Shown here one piece after another: positions 53,477 through 62,478 of a stretch of DNA of 64,000 nucleotides; position 1 is the stretch's first letter, and every line of letters begins with the position of its first letter. Source of the stretch: STC-113 sp964618565. Lineage in GTDB: Bacteria; Patescibacteriota; Gracilibacteria; BD1-5; UBA2023. The position numbers and the translations under genes are program-made. The stretch lies in NCBI GenBank assembly GCA_964618565.1, contig CAZUBA010000003.1, positions 6,267 through 70,266 of the forward strand, in the 5' to 3' direction. The notes below the pieces were generated by a model, which worked only from the letters and a program-made list of their open reading frames with translations, was not told the origin of the DNA and searched no databases.

Positions 53477-54368
53477 AATCTCTAAAACAGATAAGATTGC
53501 TATTGCGTGCTCCGGATGAGCTGATAGCATGTTTTTGTTGAACGAAATAATAAAAGTTCACCCTATTCCCATGATTATCGTTGCACATTTCAATCATAAT
53601 TTAAGATGAGAAGAAAGCGATAATGATTCAGATTTCCTAGAGGATTATTGCAAAGGCATGGGACTTATATTTAAAGTTTGAAGTTGAAATATAAAGGATT
53701 TTTCGACGGAGCGGAAGGTTTGAATTGAAGAAGCTGCCAGAATTAAAAGATATGAATTCCTTGAGCAGATAAGAATAGAGAATGAGGCAAAATATATTTT
53801 CACAGCGCATCATCTAGATGACAGCATCGAGACATTTATGTTCAATCTCATAAGATGAACGAAGCTTGGATGATTGACTTGAATCGATGAATCGAATAAT
53901 GATATATTACGGCCGCTTCTTCATATCACAAAAAAAGAGATCTTAAAAAAATGTGAATTAGAGCGCATCCCATATAGAAATGATTCTTCAAATGCTGATG
54001 ACACTTTTTTAAGGAATCATATAAGGCTGAATATTCTGCCTCAATTTGAGACAATAAATCCGAATTACAAGAAGAACTTTGACGATCTTATAGAATATTT
54101 CAAGGAATTGCAAAGCAATATAGAAGGTGATATCAGTAAGATAATTATTGATAATTCATTTGAAATAGAGGCATTTAACAATTTAACCCTTTTCAAGCAG
54201 AGGGAACTCATCGCCTATATTTTCAAAATTACAAATTTCTGAACAATAGGCCTTACAAAGTGAAATATTGATGAGGTTATCAGGTTCATAAACGACAAAT
54301 GAAACTACACTAAAAAAGAAATAAAGAATATGCAACTTTTCAAGAAGAATGGGAAAATTTTTTTCTAA
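53448..54368 (+). CDS. tilS: tRNA(Ile)-lysidine synthase
   Basis: A 306-residue PP-loop ATPase that converts the wobble C of tRNA-Ile(CAU) to lysidine so that it reads AUA. The ATP loop is IAIACSGGADSMFLLNEIIK (S-G-G-x-D-S; the second Gly is TGA), then VAHFNHNLRGEESDNDSDFL, ARIKRYEFLEQI, FTAHHLDDSIETFMFNLIRG and NDILRPLLHITKKEI. The conserved RPLL Arg is CGG, so CGG still means Arg. The protein ends soon after the N-domain and a short linker helix domain, so the C-terminal tRNA-binding domain appears reduced. Confidence 0.95.
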
Positions 54369-54393
54369 GGTAATAAGATGTTTCTGTACAACA

Positions 54394-54426
54394 GGTAAGA
54401 ACCCCCGAATTTCGGGGGTTCTTACC
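54394..54426. terminator. long perfect hairpin between convergent tilS and pilin genes
   Basis: GGTAAGAACCCCCGAA (54394-54409) pairs with 54411-54426 across a minimal loop. A T-rich tract follows on the plus strand after ACCGTCTG. It probably terminates both convergent genes. Confidence 0.75.
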
Positions 54427-54432
54427 GTCTGT

Positions 54433-55767
54433 TTATTTTGTGGAATCATATAGGGATAATATTTCTGAGTCTCATAAAGCCCTATTGTATATCCTTAACT
54501 CATCCATTAATCAATTATAATATCTTTTGTTTCAATTCCATTCAGATCAAATTGCATTAGTGGATGAATTAAGACGCTTTGTTATCGATCAGGTTGAAGC
54601 AAATGTTTTAACATTTGCTCAATTGACATATATCTTGAATTCTTGACTGCTGATGGTCATTCATATGAATTGCCAGCTATTTAGGCTTAATACATTGGTA
54701 TCACAATGATATCATTCTGGATTTTTTCAATAAGCATAAACGCATACATTTCAATCTGGATTAACCGTAAGATAGTAGGCATGCCCATTAATAAAGATTC
54801 ATTTCCTATCAGTATCAGTCCATGAATTACTGTTTATCCATGAAGTGACAGTCAGACTGTCTTTCATATCTAATGTTTTTGAATCAGGAATCAATACGTA
54901 TCATCAGCTAAGAAATAAGCTTGATCAGACTTTTCATCAGGACCAGCTCAATAGTCAGCTTAAGGTTCAATTATTATTATTTCAACTTGTATCATTGATT
55001 GTATTTCAAGACTTCTCATCAAAATTCCAATATCACACCAATCAGCTTTCTTTTTGTTTATAAGTAAGATATCAGTATGTAAGTGACGATCATGTTCATG
55101 AAGACATGATTTTATTATCAAATTGCATTGCATAGCTTCATGTGGCATTTACGATATCCACTCAAGTGAATGAAGCACTTTTTTTAGCTTGCACAGGAAC
55201 CTTGGTAATACCATCTAACAAAACACCCAATATATCTCATTTTGTATATACGTATCTTCCAGAATATGAATTAGGATCTGCAAATACATCAGCTAATGGC
55301 TTAAAGTTGTTAGCTATTAACTTTAAGCTATCATCTTTTAGAGATAATGCTGAACTGTTTCAATCTTCTAAGAAACCCAACAATTGAAACTTGCTTTGTC
55401 CTGCATTAACGGAATATGTATAGTATGTAGAAGAGTCTAACGGATCTTTTCATCAAGCAGATAATTTTATCACATTGAGTACAGTATTTCATGCATATCA
55501 TTGCAATCAAATACTGGCTCAAGAAGCCATAATTGAAATATTATCATCTGGAATGGGATATTTGCCTGCCAGACCATAATTTACGGACAATCACTTGGCG
55601 ATATTGCTCATATCGGCCAATCGGGTCGAATCTCTGGCTCAAGCGCTCTGAGAAGAAAATGAAAGGAAAGCGATCGTTGCAAGTATTGCAAGTATGACAA
55701 TCACTACTATCAATTCCACAAGAGTGAATGCTTTTTTAAAATCTAATCAATGTATTTTAGAATTCAT
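54433..55767 (-). CDS. type IV prepilin-like protein with C-terminal LamG domain (444 aa)
   Basis: Leader MNSKIHGLDFKKAFTLVELI, then the shared pilin segment (RDSTRLADMSNIAKGLSVNY, GLQGYAGNTVLNVIKLSAGG, KDPLDSSTYYTYSVNAGQSK). The LamG domain opens SGLVGYWNFDEKSGNTINDT and continues GGKVGSSLFLSGGYVLIPDS, DSLTVTSWINSNSWTD and the closing MDELRIYNRALGDSEILSLY. The pilin part is closest to the genes at 47212 and 48665. Confidence 0.92.
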
Positions 55768-55789
55768 GTTAATATGATTTAAGAAATAA

Positions 55790-55925
55790 TTATTTCGCCC
55801 CTATTACATAAGGCTGAACAATTTCATCAGTGAGTGCTCTATTATAAATATGCACATTCTACGACTTAATTAAAAAATTGTATTCAGTGTTAGAAAGCCA
55901 CTCTTGAGTGAATCAGGTACAGATA
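55790..55925 (-). pseudogene. remnant of a LamG-pilin gene 3' end
   Basis: A reading frame (55790-55855) encodes VHIYNRALTDEIVQPYVIGA and ends K-stop, which is the closing motif of LamG domains in the neighbouring pilins. An in-frame TAG lies two codons upstream and similarity fades beyond. No start or pilin domain remains. The rest of 55768-56124 is AT-rich and shows no gene. Confidence 0.6.
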
Positions 55926-56124
55926 TTTAGGTTGTTTTTATAAGGGCATGATTCAAGGATTATGAAAACTAAAATATCGGATAAAACCCGATGGTATTTT
56001 AATTTAAGTTAATAAAAAAGTCAAATAGTATTCATACTATAATATTCTAAAGAGAGTTTTTGGTTTGACAAATCCTATTTTAAAATTATAAGTTAATAAC
56101 TTATAATATCAATAACCCTAAAAC

Positions 56125-57093
56125 ATGTTAAATTATACATGATTATCTGAATCCCCTTCAACTCAAAAACTATCAATTCCTCAACTCCTTTTAACACATA
56201 CGCCAACCAAAACTAACGAAATACTGCATACTTCAAATTCTGCGATATCAGATACGTTTACAGTAACATGAACAAAAGAATTCAAGGCGAAAAATCCGGA
56301 AAATAGCACAGTGATGAAATGACACTTGAGGCATCTCCCGCTTGTTCCATGAGTTGTGCAGAAATGATTATTATTTAAAGCATTTAAAATCTCCGAAGAC
56401 ATATATTCTTGAAAAGAAATAATTAAAACGACTTTCTGATCTCCCATACTATGATGAGATGAAATCAAGCTAAGCCAAAGCGAATTTGAATTACTGCATG
56501 CTGATAATAAAATTGCCGTTAAGATAGAAAAAGCTGATTCTTGCCCAGGATATGAAGATATGGGCTATAGGATAGATTTTCAAGATGCCATGTCTGATTC
56601 GGATCTAGATAGGATTCTTTTGCAGCATTTAGAATTCAGATTTGTGAGCTGACTCGCTTTTTTAAAAAAATCAGCAGACTCTGAAGTAAATATCTGAGAT
56701 GTATTCCAGTGATATTTTGCAATTCCAGAAGATTTTAAATTCTTTACAGAAGATAACTGAATAAAAACGGTTGAGCCTTTTCTCATAGAAGAATTTGCTG
56801 CCCAAATCTGAGTGGTTGCGATCAGTTGAAGAATATGACATGCTACAAATGAAAATAATGACATCCTTGATACATGAAGCACAATGACTTTTGATTCGAG
56901 CATCTGCAAATATTCAGGGAAAAAACTTGTATTAGGTTCAGATTTCAGGCTCACATGAAGAGTCAAAGATATTACAAAAAGGACAGTATCGTTTGAATAT
57001 ACTTGATTCAATGACAAAATGGAAGAGGTCATCAGATGAGAGATAAGCGGAAAGATAGTCGGATTGAAGATGCTTAAGAGAATGACCAGATAA
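56125..57093 (+). CDS. hotdog-fold (FabA/FabZ-like) protein, tentative
   Basis: A 322-residue table-25 frame. Two regions recall beta-hydroxyacyl-ACP dehydratases: HLRHLPLVPGVVQKGLLFKA near residue 60 (compare G-H-F-P-G-x-P-x-x-P-G-V), and a C-terminal part PFLIEEFAAQIGVVAISGRI, LVLGSDFRLTGRVKDITKRT, then EVIRGEISGKIVGLK (compare E-A-x-A-Q...F-R-x-x-V-x-P-G-D...A-x-V-D-G). The His and Glu expected in the active site are only partly evident. It may be a double-hotdog protein for lipid or polyketide-like chains, or only a structural relative. Terminator follows. Confidence 0.45.
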
Positions 57094-57114
57094 AACCACT
57101 GCTTTAAAATTTTA

Positions 57115-57146
57115 AAATAAGCCATCACTAAGGGCTTATTTTTTTA
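57115..57146 (+). terminator. terminator after the hotdog-like gene
   Basis: AAATAAGCC/GGCTTATTT stem, loop of about 9 nt, then a T run. Confidence 0.8.
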
Positions 57147-57205
57147 TTATTGAAGTTTGAATAAAAACAATATAATATCATCATTCCAAAAAGAGGAGGT
57201 GACAT

Positions 57206-57493
57206 ATGAGCAGGAAACAAAAACAAAAAGAGAAGGCCGCGCAAGCTGCAGGAATCGAGTATACAATTGAAGAATTCCTGCTGCTCAACATCAATGAATA
57301 TCTGCTCTGCAAGTCTTGCAGACAAGTACACATGTCGGATGATTGGTATATGAACGATTCCAATTGTCCCACAAAAGGATGCGAATCAAAAAGTAGGATT
57401 GTAATTCCATGGAATCTCATTAAAGCCAATCCGAAAAACAAAAAACTACCGGACTCGCCTGAAATCGGCAAATACTACAACCCCCATTTCTAA
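57206..57493 (+). CDS. small hypothetical protein with Cys pairs (95 aa), code-11-like gene
   Basis: The ATG is preceded by a strong Shine-Dalgarno (GAGGAGGTGA). The protein starts MSRKQKQKEKAAQAAGIEYT and carries YLLCKSCRQVHMSDDWYMND then SNCPTKGCESK, a possible four-Cys zinc ribbon. No TGA codon occurs, Gly are GGA/GGC, and the DNA is visibly less AT-rich than its neighbours. With the next gene it forms an island that looks foreign. Function unknown. Confidence 0.75.
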   Translation: MSRKQKQKEKAAQAAGIEYTIEEFLLLNINEYLLCKSCRQVHMSDDWYMNDSNCPTKGCESKSRIVIPWNLIKANPKNKKLPDSPEIGKYYNPHF

Positions 57494-57503
57494 AGGAGGA
57501 AAG

Positions 57504-57553
57504 ATGTCCAGTTTAAGATAAAGAGCAGCCCAGATTCACGGCTGCTCTTTTAT
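57504..57553 (+). terminator. terminator preceded by a five-codon mini-ORF
   Basis: AAAGGAGGAAAG and ATG-TCC-AGT-TTA-AGA-TAA (57504-57521, MSSLR) run directly into the hairpin AAAGAGCAGCC/GGCTGCTCTTT (57520-57550) with a T tail. The perfect ribosome binding site on so short a frame is odd; it may be the relic of a longer gene. Confidence 0.7.
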
Positions 57554-57566
57554 TATGCGAAACTAT

Positions 57567-57594
57567 TTGACAATATGCATACTTTTGTTATATT
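57567..57594 (+). promoter_or_regulatory. consensus sigma-70 promoter of the secreted-protein gene
   Basis: Perfect TTGACA (57567-57572), 16-nt spacer, TATATT (57589-57594), 57 nt before the ATG at 57652. Confidence 0.75.
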
Positions 57595-57651
57595 CTATCT
57601 CACACTTTTGATATTCCATGAAATCAAACAAAAACAAATGAGGGCGTTATA

Positions 57652-57999
57652 ATGAAAATGGGCAACTTAATCCTATCGGCAATCCTAGTTTCTTTGCTTT
57701 TCACCTTTAATGCCCATGCAGACTCTTCGGAGGAAGCTGCTGCGGTAATATCCAAAAATCCCGAGCTCATGAACAAATTCAGGGAAATCAAGGCTGCTGG
57801 AGACAGAAGCATTTGGTACTTGCTGCTGGATGACGGCAACTTCATACCCGTTAATTCGTATGAGGCTGGAAAAAAGCCGTCCAACTTCAATGTCTACGTC
57901 CGTTTTCTCGGAGGAGGTCATATCATGATCCTCTATCCTAAGCAGTCATCGGACAGAGAGGGTAATCTGGAAACCCTTATTACAGAGCTGCAAATATAG
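57652..57999 (+). CDS. small secreted protein, 115 aa, code-11-like gene
   Basis: Begins MKMGNLILSAILVSLLFTFN and then AHADSSEE, a typical signal peptide with a probable cleavage after AHA. The mature part is small and mixed (IWYLLLDDGNFIPVNSYEAG, VYVRFLGGGHIMILYPKQSS). There is no TGA codon in spite of many Gly, a consensus promoter upstream, and stop TAG. It belongs to the same atypical island as the gene at 57206. Family not recognised. Confidence 0.75.
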   Translation: MKMGNLILSAILVSLLFTFNAHADSSEEAAAVISKNPELMNKFREIKAAGDRSIWYLLLDDGNFIPVNSYEAGKKPSNFNVYVRFLGGGHIMILYPKQSSDREGNLETLITELQI

Positions 58000-58064
58000 A
58001 TCCATTTCTCTTATGGTTTATTGCTTTAGATAAATCATAAAATCCAAAAAAGGAGGAAACGCCA

Positions 58065-58121
58065 TTGAAAAAGCGCCTGTTCGTTGAAACCTGCCGCTGC
58101 AAAGAAGGCTGCATACGCTAG
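58065..58121 (+). CDS. candidate Cys-rich micropeptide, 18 aa
   Basis: A very strong ribosome binding site (AAAAAAGGAGGAAA) precedes TTG, encoding MKKRLFVETCRCKEGCIR and stopping at TAG. It is directly followed by a structured GC-rich hairpin and a terminator, so the whole 58040-58200 segment may be one small transcript, either a peptide gene or a regulatory RNA whose translation matters. Confidence 0.4.
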   Translation: MKKRLFVETCRCKEGCIR

Positions 58122-58158
58122 CCTGATGAGGCTTCCCGTACAGGGAATCCCGTCAGGC
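58121..58158 (+). other. structured hairpin downstream of the micropeptide
   Basis: Outer stem GCCTGA/TCAGGC and inner stem TTCCC/GGGAA with loop GTACA, separated by an internal loop. The outer stem begins at the micropeptide stop codon. It has no T tract, so it is not itself a terminator. Confidence 0.6.
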
Positions 58159-58170
58159 GGCACAACAAGA

Positions 58171-58202
58171 AACAGACCGCCCGGAGGGTGGTCTGTTTTC
58201 TA
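58171..58202 (+). terminator. terminator of the micropeptide transcript
   Basis: AACAGACCGCCC/GGGTGGTCTGTT with loop GGA (one GU pair), followed by TTCTATTT. Confidence 0.85.
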
Positions 58203-58266
58203 TTTGCCAAAAAACCCAATTGATATACAATTGAATGGCATTATTTATAAAATGAATTAAAAAAAT

Positions 58267-59205
58267 ATGACTAACTTGCCTCTAGAATTGCTAGAAAGAT
58301 TAAAAAAAATCTACACAGAAAAAGATTATCAAGATATTCTTGCATGATTTGATGCTGAAAGGATAACATCTTTCAGGATAAACACCTTATTATCTGATAA
58401 AAAAGAAGTTGAGGATTATCTGAATGAAAATGAAATATCCTTCAGAATTTCAGATTTTTCAGAAATAACTTATATAATCGACAAAAAACATGAATTTGCC
58501 CTTAAATGAAGCCGACTTTTCTATTCCGGGAAAATTTATGTTCAAGGTATTGCCAGCCAGATTCCTGCCCTAGTCCTTGCACCGGAAAAATGAGATATCA
58601 TACTTGACGTTACCGCTGCACCATGATCAAAAACCACACAAATAGCCGCTATGACAAAAAATTCATGCAGGATAGTTGCTGCTGAAAAAAATCAGATACG
58701 ATTTGATAAGCTGAATTACAACCTCAAGCTACAATGAGTGACTTGCACCCAGACAGTCAAGATAGACGCTCTTGATCTGGATAAGAATTTTGAGCCTTGA
58801 ACTTTTGATAGGATACTTTTAGATGCGCCATGTAGCGCTGAATGAAGAATAAATACGTCAAATGAAAAAACTTTCTGATTTTGGACTTTAGATAACATAG
58901 CAAAAAAACAAGAGCTACAATTAAGTTTATTGGAACACGTCATACCCCTTCTTAAAAAATGAGGAACAATTGTGTATTCCACATGCACTTTAGCTCCAGA
59001 AGAAAATGAGGAAGTGGTGGACACGATTCTGAAAAAACATTTTAATATTTCATTAAGCGAAATAGATATTGCCTTGCCTAAGACGATAAAATGAATTACT
59101 GAATTCGGAAGTAAAAAATATTCAAAAGATATGAATAAGACAATCAGAATAAATCCATCAGCTTTAAGCGAAGGGTTTTTTGTGGCTAAATTAATTAAAG
59201 AATAA
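58267..59205 (+). CDS. RsmB/RsmF/NOL1-type RNA m5C methyltransferase
   Basis: A 312-residue SAM-dependent cytosine-5 methyltransferase acting on rRNA or tRNA. SAM motif I is ILDVTAAPGSKTTQIAAM, motif IV carries the catalytic Cys in ILLDAPCSAEGRI, and motif VI carries the second Cys in GTIVYSTCTLAPEENEEVVD. An N-terminal region with FDAERITSFRINTLL resembles the family's RNA-binding leader. Several motif glycines (APGSK, AEGR) are TGA. The RNA target cannot be read. Normal TGA usage resumes here after the code-11-like island. Confidence 0.94.
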
Positions 59206-59414
59206 AAGAGACTAGGATTTTTTTACAATAACTGAAATCTGCTCATTGCCTTATGTTATTGAGCAGATAGTGAAATTATAAAGAGTTTTAAAAAATCATT
59301 TGCTTTTTAACTTTTTTATGTTACGCTTAGAGCATATTTAGTAAATAGTACATTTCACAAAGTGGGGTCAATGTTTCATTAAATATGTTTAATTTTTTTT
59401 ACTTTTATACTACT

Positions 59415-59627
59415 ATGTTAGGTATCATCAAGAAGAAAGTCATGGATAAATGATTTGGATTTATTTCTCCAGAAAACGGAGGTGAAGATTTATTCTTTCA
59501 CTTTTCTGCAATAGAAGGTTGAGTTTCTACTTTTGAATCAGTTGAAGCTGGTCAAAAAGTTGAATTTGACGTTATCAATGGAAGAAAACCAGGTTCAAAA
59601 CAAGCAAGTAATGTTACATTAGCATAA
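59415..59627 (+). CDS. cold-shock protein (CspA family)
   Basis: A 70-residue single OB-fold RNA chaperone. RNP1 is KGFGFISPENGGEDLF and RNP2 is LFFHFSAIEGG; C-terminus FDVINGRKPGSKQASNVTL. Gly is coded by both TGA (two) and GGN. The roughly 200-nt AT-rich region before the start (59206-59414) holds no gene and could be a long 5' leader as in other csp genes. Confidence 0.97.
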
Positions 59628-59644
59628 TTCGCTTTAAAATCCAG

Positions 59645-59676
59645 AAAAACCCCAAGCAAAAGCTTGGGGTTTTTTG
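59645..59676 (+). terminator. cold-shock gene terminator
   Basis: AAAAACCCCAAGC/GCTTGGGGTTTTT stem with a 4-A loop and T run. Confidence 0.93.
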
Positions 59677-59774
59677 TGAAAAAAATTTTCTAAAGCTAGC
59701 TTGCATTTATGCCATATGCGATGACCAATATTGGCAATGTTAGGCTTTTATTCTATTATCTGATATCTAAAAAG

Positions 59775-59809
59775 AAAAATCACCAGAAATAATATTTCTA
59801 GTGATTTTT
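59775..59809 (+). terminator. second hairpin downstream of the cold-shock gene
   Basis: AAAAATCACCAGAAATA pairs with TATTTCTAGTGATTTTT with one mismatch and is followed by TTTT. It may be a backup terminator, or end an unnoticed small RNA in 59680-59770. Confidence 0.65.
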
Positions 59810-59864
59810 TGCAATTTTATAAATTTATGTTAGCATGGATGAGTAATTTTAATAATTTTTAAAT

Positions 59865-60419
59865 ATGAAATTAGATGCGGAGTCAATAGCTCAAATTTAT
59901 AAAAATCAGAAACCGAATGCTTCTGATAAAAAAATCGCAAAAAAAGTTTCAAAAATTATGGAAGTCAGCTATATGGAAGTAAAATCATGAATTAATCCCG
60001 AGGAACAAATACTGATAAATTTAGCGGGGATGCTATATCCATATCATCTTTTTAATTTCAAGATATTAAATTGAAGTGGATTTAAAAATTGTCCAAAAAA
60101 TATTTTGGAAGCTTTAATGAATGAGCTAAAAAATATTGAGTTTATTTGATCGACATGACTTACTGATTTTACAGAAATAAGCTTGTATATTTATACTGAT
60201 CAATTAACTGAAGCAATATCAAAAACATGATTAGATGAAAAAATCAAAAATCAAATTATCAAATATTTAGAAAAGGAAAATAAAGGATATACGGGCCTGA
60301 GTTTTAGATTAGAAGATTGCAGATTATTGGACATCATTGATTTGACGGAAAAAATTAGAGAATCCGCAGAAGAAGTCGACAATCTAATATGTCCACCCCC
60401 ACCATTCCCCGCGTCTTAG
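59865..60419 (+). CDS. hypothetical protein, 184 aa
   Basis: Reads MKLDAESIAQIYKNQKPNAS and is helical with a central DFTEISLYIYTDQLTEAISK; it ends in a Pro-rich tail (CPPPPFPAS). It contains TGA-coded Gly. The C-terminal proline stretch is coded by GC-rich DNA, and its TAG overlaps the convergent phosphatase stop. No family recognised. Confidence 0.7.
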
Positions 60420-61039
60420 CCTAAATGAGAGGTTCCATTGATTTTTGCTATGCTGAAGAAATCTCAGTCAAATGAGATTTTTGTGATGGACGTATTATCT
60501 ATTGCGATTCTAAATGACATCTTCGCATCCGAATCCAGGATTCCCCTCAAAAAACATCTTATAGTGAATCAGTGTGTGAAAATGAGAATTGTCTCTGCTG
60601 GATTCTCTTCTGACAGGAGCTCATCCATTAACTTATGAACTCTGATTTCGACATCTTTTTGTGACTCTCCGTTCGGAGCTTTGAAATTATGATTATCGGC
60701 ATGAATCATACTTATTGTCTCGGGAGTGTAGATGAGCTCTCTCGATAATCATTCCCAATCTCATTGGCTGATTTCCATAAGCTCACTTCTAATCTTGAGA
60801 TCATCCTCCGTGAATCCCAAATGTTTTCAGACTATTCTCGCAGTGTGTCTTGTCCTTACTACATCCGAAGAATATATATCATCAAATTCCATTCAACTTT
60901 TTCTGAGGTATTCTCACAGCTTCTCCGCCTGCCAGATGCCTTTTTCTGTAAGAGCTGCATGCGGAGATTGTCCTCATATAAGATTTGCAGCCACATTCAT
61001 CTCCGTTTCAGCATGCCTTACGAAGTATATTGTTTTCAT
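60416..61039 (-). CDS. histidine phosphatase (phosphoglycerate-mutase-like)
   Basis: A 207-residue enzyme of the histidine phosphatase superfamily. The phosphohistidine motif is IYFVRHAETEMN (R-H-x-E-T), then LTEKGIWQAEKLGEYL, DIYSSDVVRTRHTARIV (second Arg), GDWEGLSRELI, and the second catalytic His in TILIFTHGFTIRCFLRGIL. It could be a cofactor-dependent mutase or a broad phosphatase. Length and spacing favour the phosphatase branch. Convergent with the 184-aa gene with overlapping stops. Confidence 0.92.
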
Positions 61040-61154
61040 GATATTATTAATTAAATTTATAAAGTTGTTAATGATAACATATAAAGTACCTCAAAATATG
61101 ATCTTGTTAAAACATAAACTCATTCCATTTTTCTATTTTATATTTTCTATTTTA

Positions 61155-61320
61155 TAGGAGATTCCCGCCTCCGCGGGAATGACAGAGCCTCCGGCGGGTA
61201 ATCCTATTTTCTATTTTATTTTATAGGAGATTCCCGCCTCTACCCCAAGAGTACTTGCTCCGGCGCGCGGGAATGACAGAGCCTCCGGCGGGTAATCCTA
61301 TTTTCTATTTTTTATTTTCT
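61155..61320. repeat. duplicated GC-rich repeat array with one nested insertion
   Basis: Two copies of a block starting ATAGGAGATTCCCGCCTC and ending CCTCCGGCGGGTAATCC lie in tandem, separated by TTTTCTATTTTATT spacers. The core is a palindrome, TTCCCGCCTC-CGCGGGAA. In the second copy a 25-bp segment starting TACCCCAAGAGTACTTGCTC splits that palindrome exactly; the same CCCCAAGAGTACTT core makes up the tandem repeats at 20269-20346. No gene is seen in 61040-61318. Confidence 0.88.
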
Positions 61321-62314
61321 ATTTTTTATTTATTCTTGCATATTCTATGATATCATTTCAAAGATCTCATCATAATTCAACAGGAATATTTATGTTCTCG
61401 AAAATTCAAGTCTTTTTCTGGAGATAATAGATGTTCAGGTTTATCATTAGCTCACTTATATATGGGTTTACAGTCAGAAATTCTCAATGTTCCTTATCAT
61501 CATTCTCGTTGAAATGGCAATCAGATCAGAAAGTAAGGATAAATCCGTATTTTTCTCTATATTCGAGTATGAGATCAACCCAAGATTTGCTCGCTTTTGC
61601 ATTTATCTCAACTGCATTTATGCCAAGATCCAGAAAATATGCAATTCTTTCTCTGAACTCTTCCTGCGTCAGCTTGAAATTGGGATGGGCCAGAGATAAA
61701 ATCGCGTTATTGTCTTTCGCCATCTTTGAGCATTTCTCTAGGCTTGGCTCATATTCAGAGATTTTCACGGCTCATACCCATGAATATTTTCATTCGTCCT
61801 TGAGGCATTTTTTTATGAAAGAGTCCCTATCGAGCTTTTCTCAAGTCAATTTTTCAATTAGAGAGATATTTGAATTTTGCATATAGATGTAGCTAGACAG
61901 ATGTGAAGAATTGAAATTATCCACGTTCACTCATCTCACTTTGTAGAATTCAAGGAAATTTTCCCAGTCTATTGCAAATCAATGGGTTTGCAGCAGGCTT
62001 ATCTGAGCTCTCATTTTATCTTGGCGTCAGGCTCTGCTTGAATCAAGAATGTTATGTACCTCTTGTGAGAATTTTTGAGCATAACAGGTAAGGTGCAGGT
62101 GCTTATCATATTTTAAATCTATTCAAGAGATCTCCACAGCTTCAACACTCTTGAATCCTGCTTCTTGGGCGAGCTTTGGAAATTCTGTATTTATGATATC
62201 GTGCTCAGTGCAAGCTATGAAACCCGCCCCCTTTTGCTTTGCTAGAGCTATTATTTCCCCATTAGTCAGCCTTCAGTCAGAAAGTTTTGAATGGAAGTGC
62301 ATATCTATTCGCAT
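61319..62314 (-). CDS. PHP-domain metal-dependent phosphoesterase
   Basis: A 331-residue protein of the PHP superfamily. Metal ligands: MRIDMHFHSKLSDGRLTNGE (H-x-H-x-x-x-S-D-G), GFIACTEHDIINT (x-T-x-H-D), a Glu in SVEAVEISGID, ILSLAHPNF (A-H-P) and LTFGSDCHFNEN (G-S-D-x-H). It resembles the stand-alone RNase AM/YciV-like phosphoesterases that act on nucleotides or RNA ends. The C-terminus runs into the adjacent repeat region, with stop TAG inside the T-rich spacer. Confidence 0.93.
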
Positions 62315-62478
62315 AAGCTTTTTGATTAAATATTAAACACTTTCATTATGTAATAAATTTAAATAAAGATATGATGATAGTACATTTATGTAAAATATTG
62401 ATTTTTAATAAATAAATTATTTGCTTTAAATAAAGATAAAACTAATATAATAAAAGTGTACCATTTTAATACATTTTT

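Noticed and set aside
56580..57128. A 182-residue minus-strand frame
   Set aside because: It is antisense to the hotdog-like gene, which has the consistent TGA-as-Gly frame and a terminator in the right orientation.
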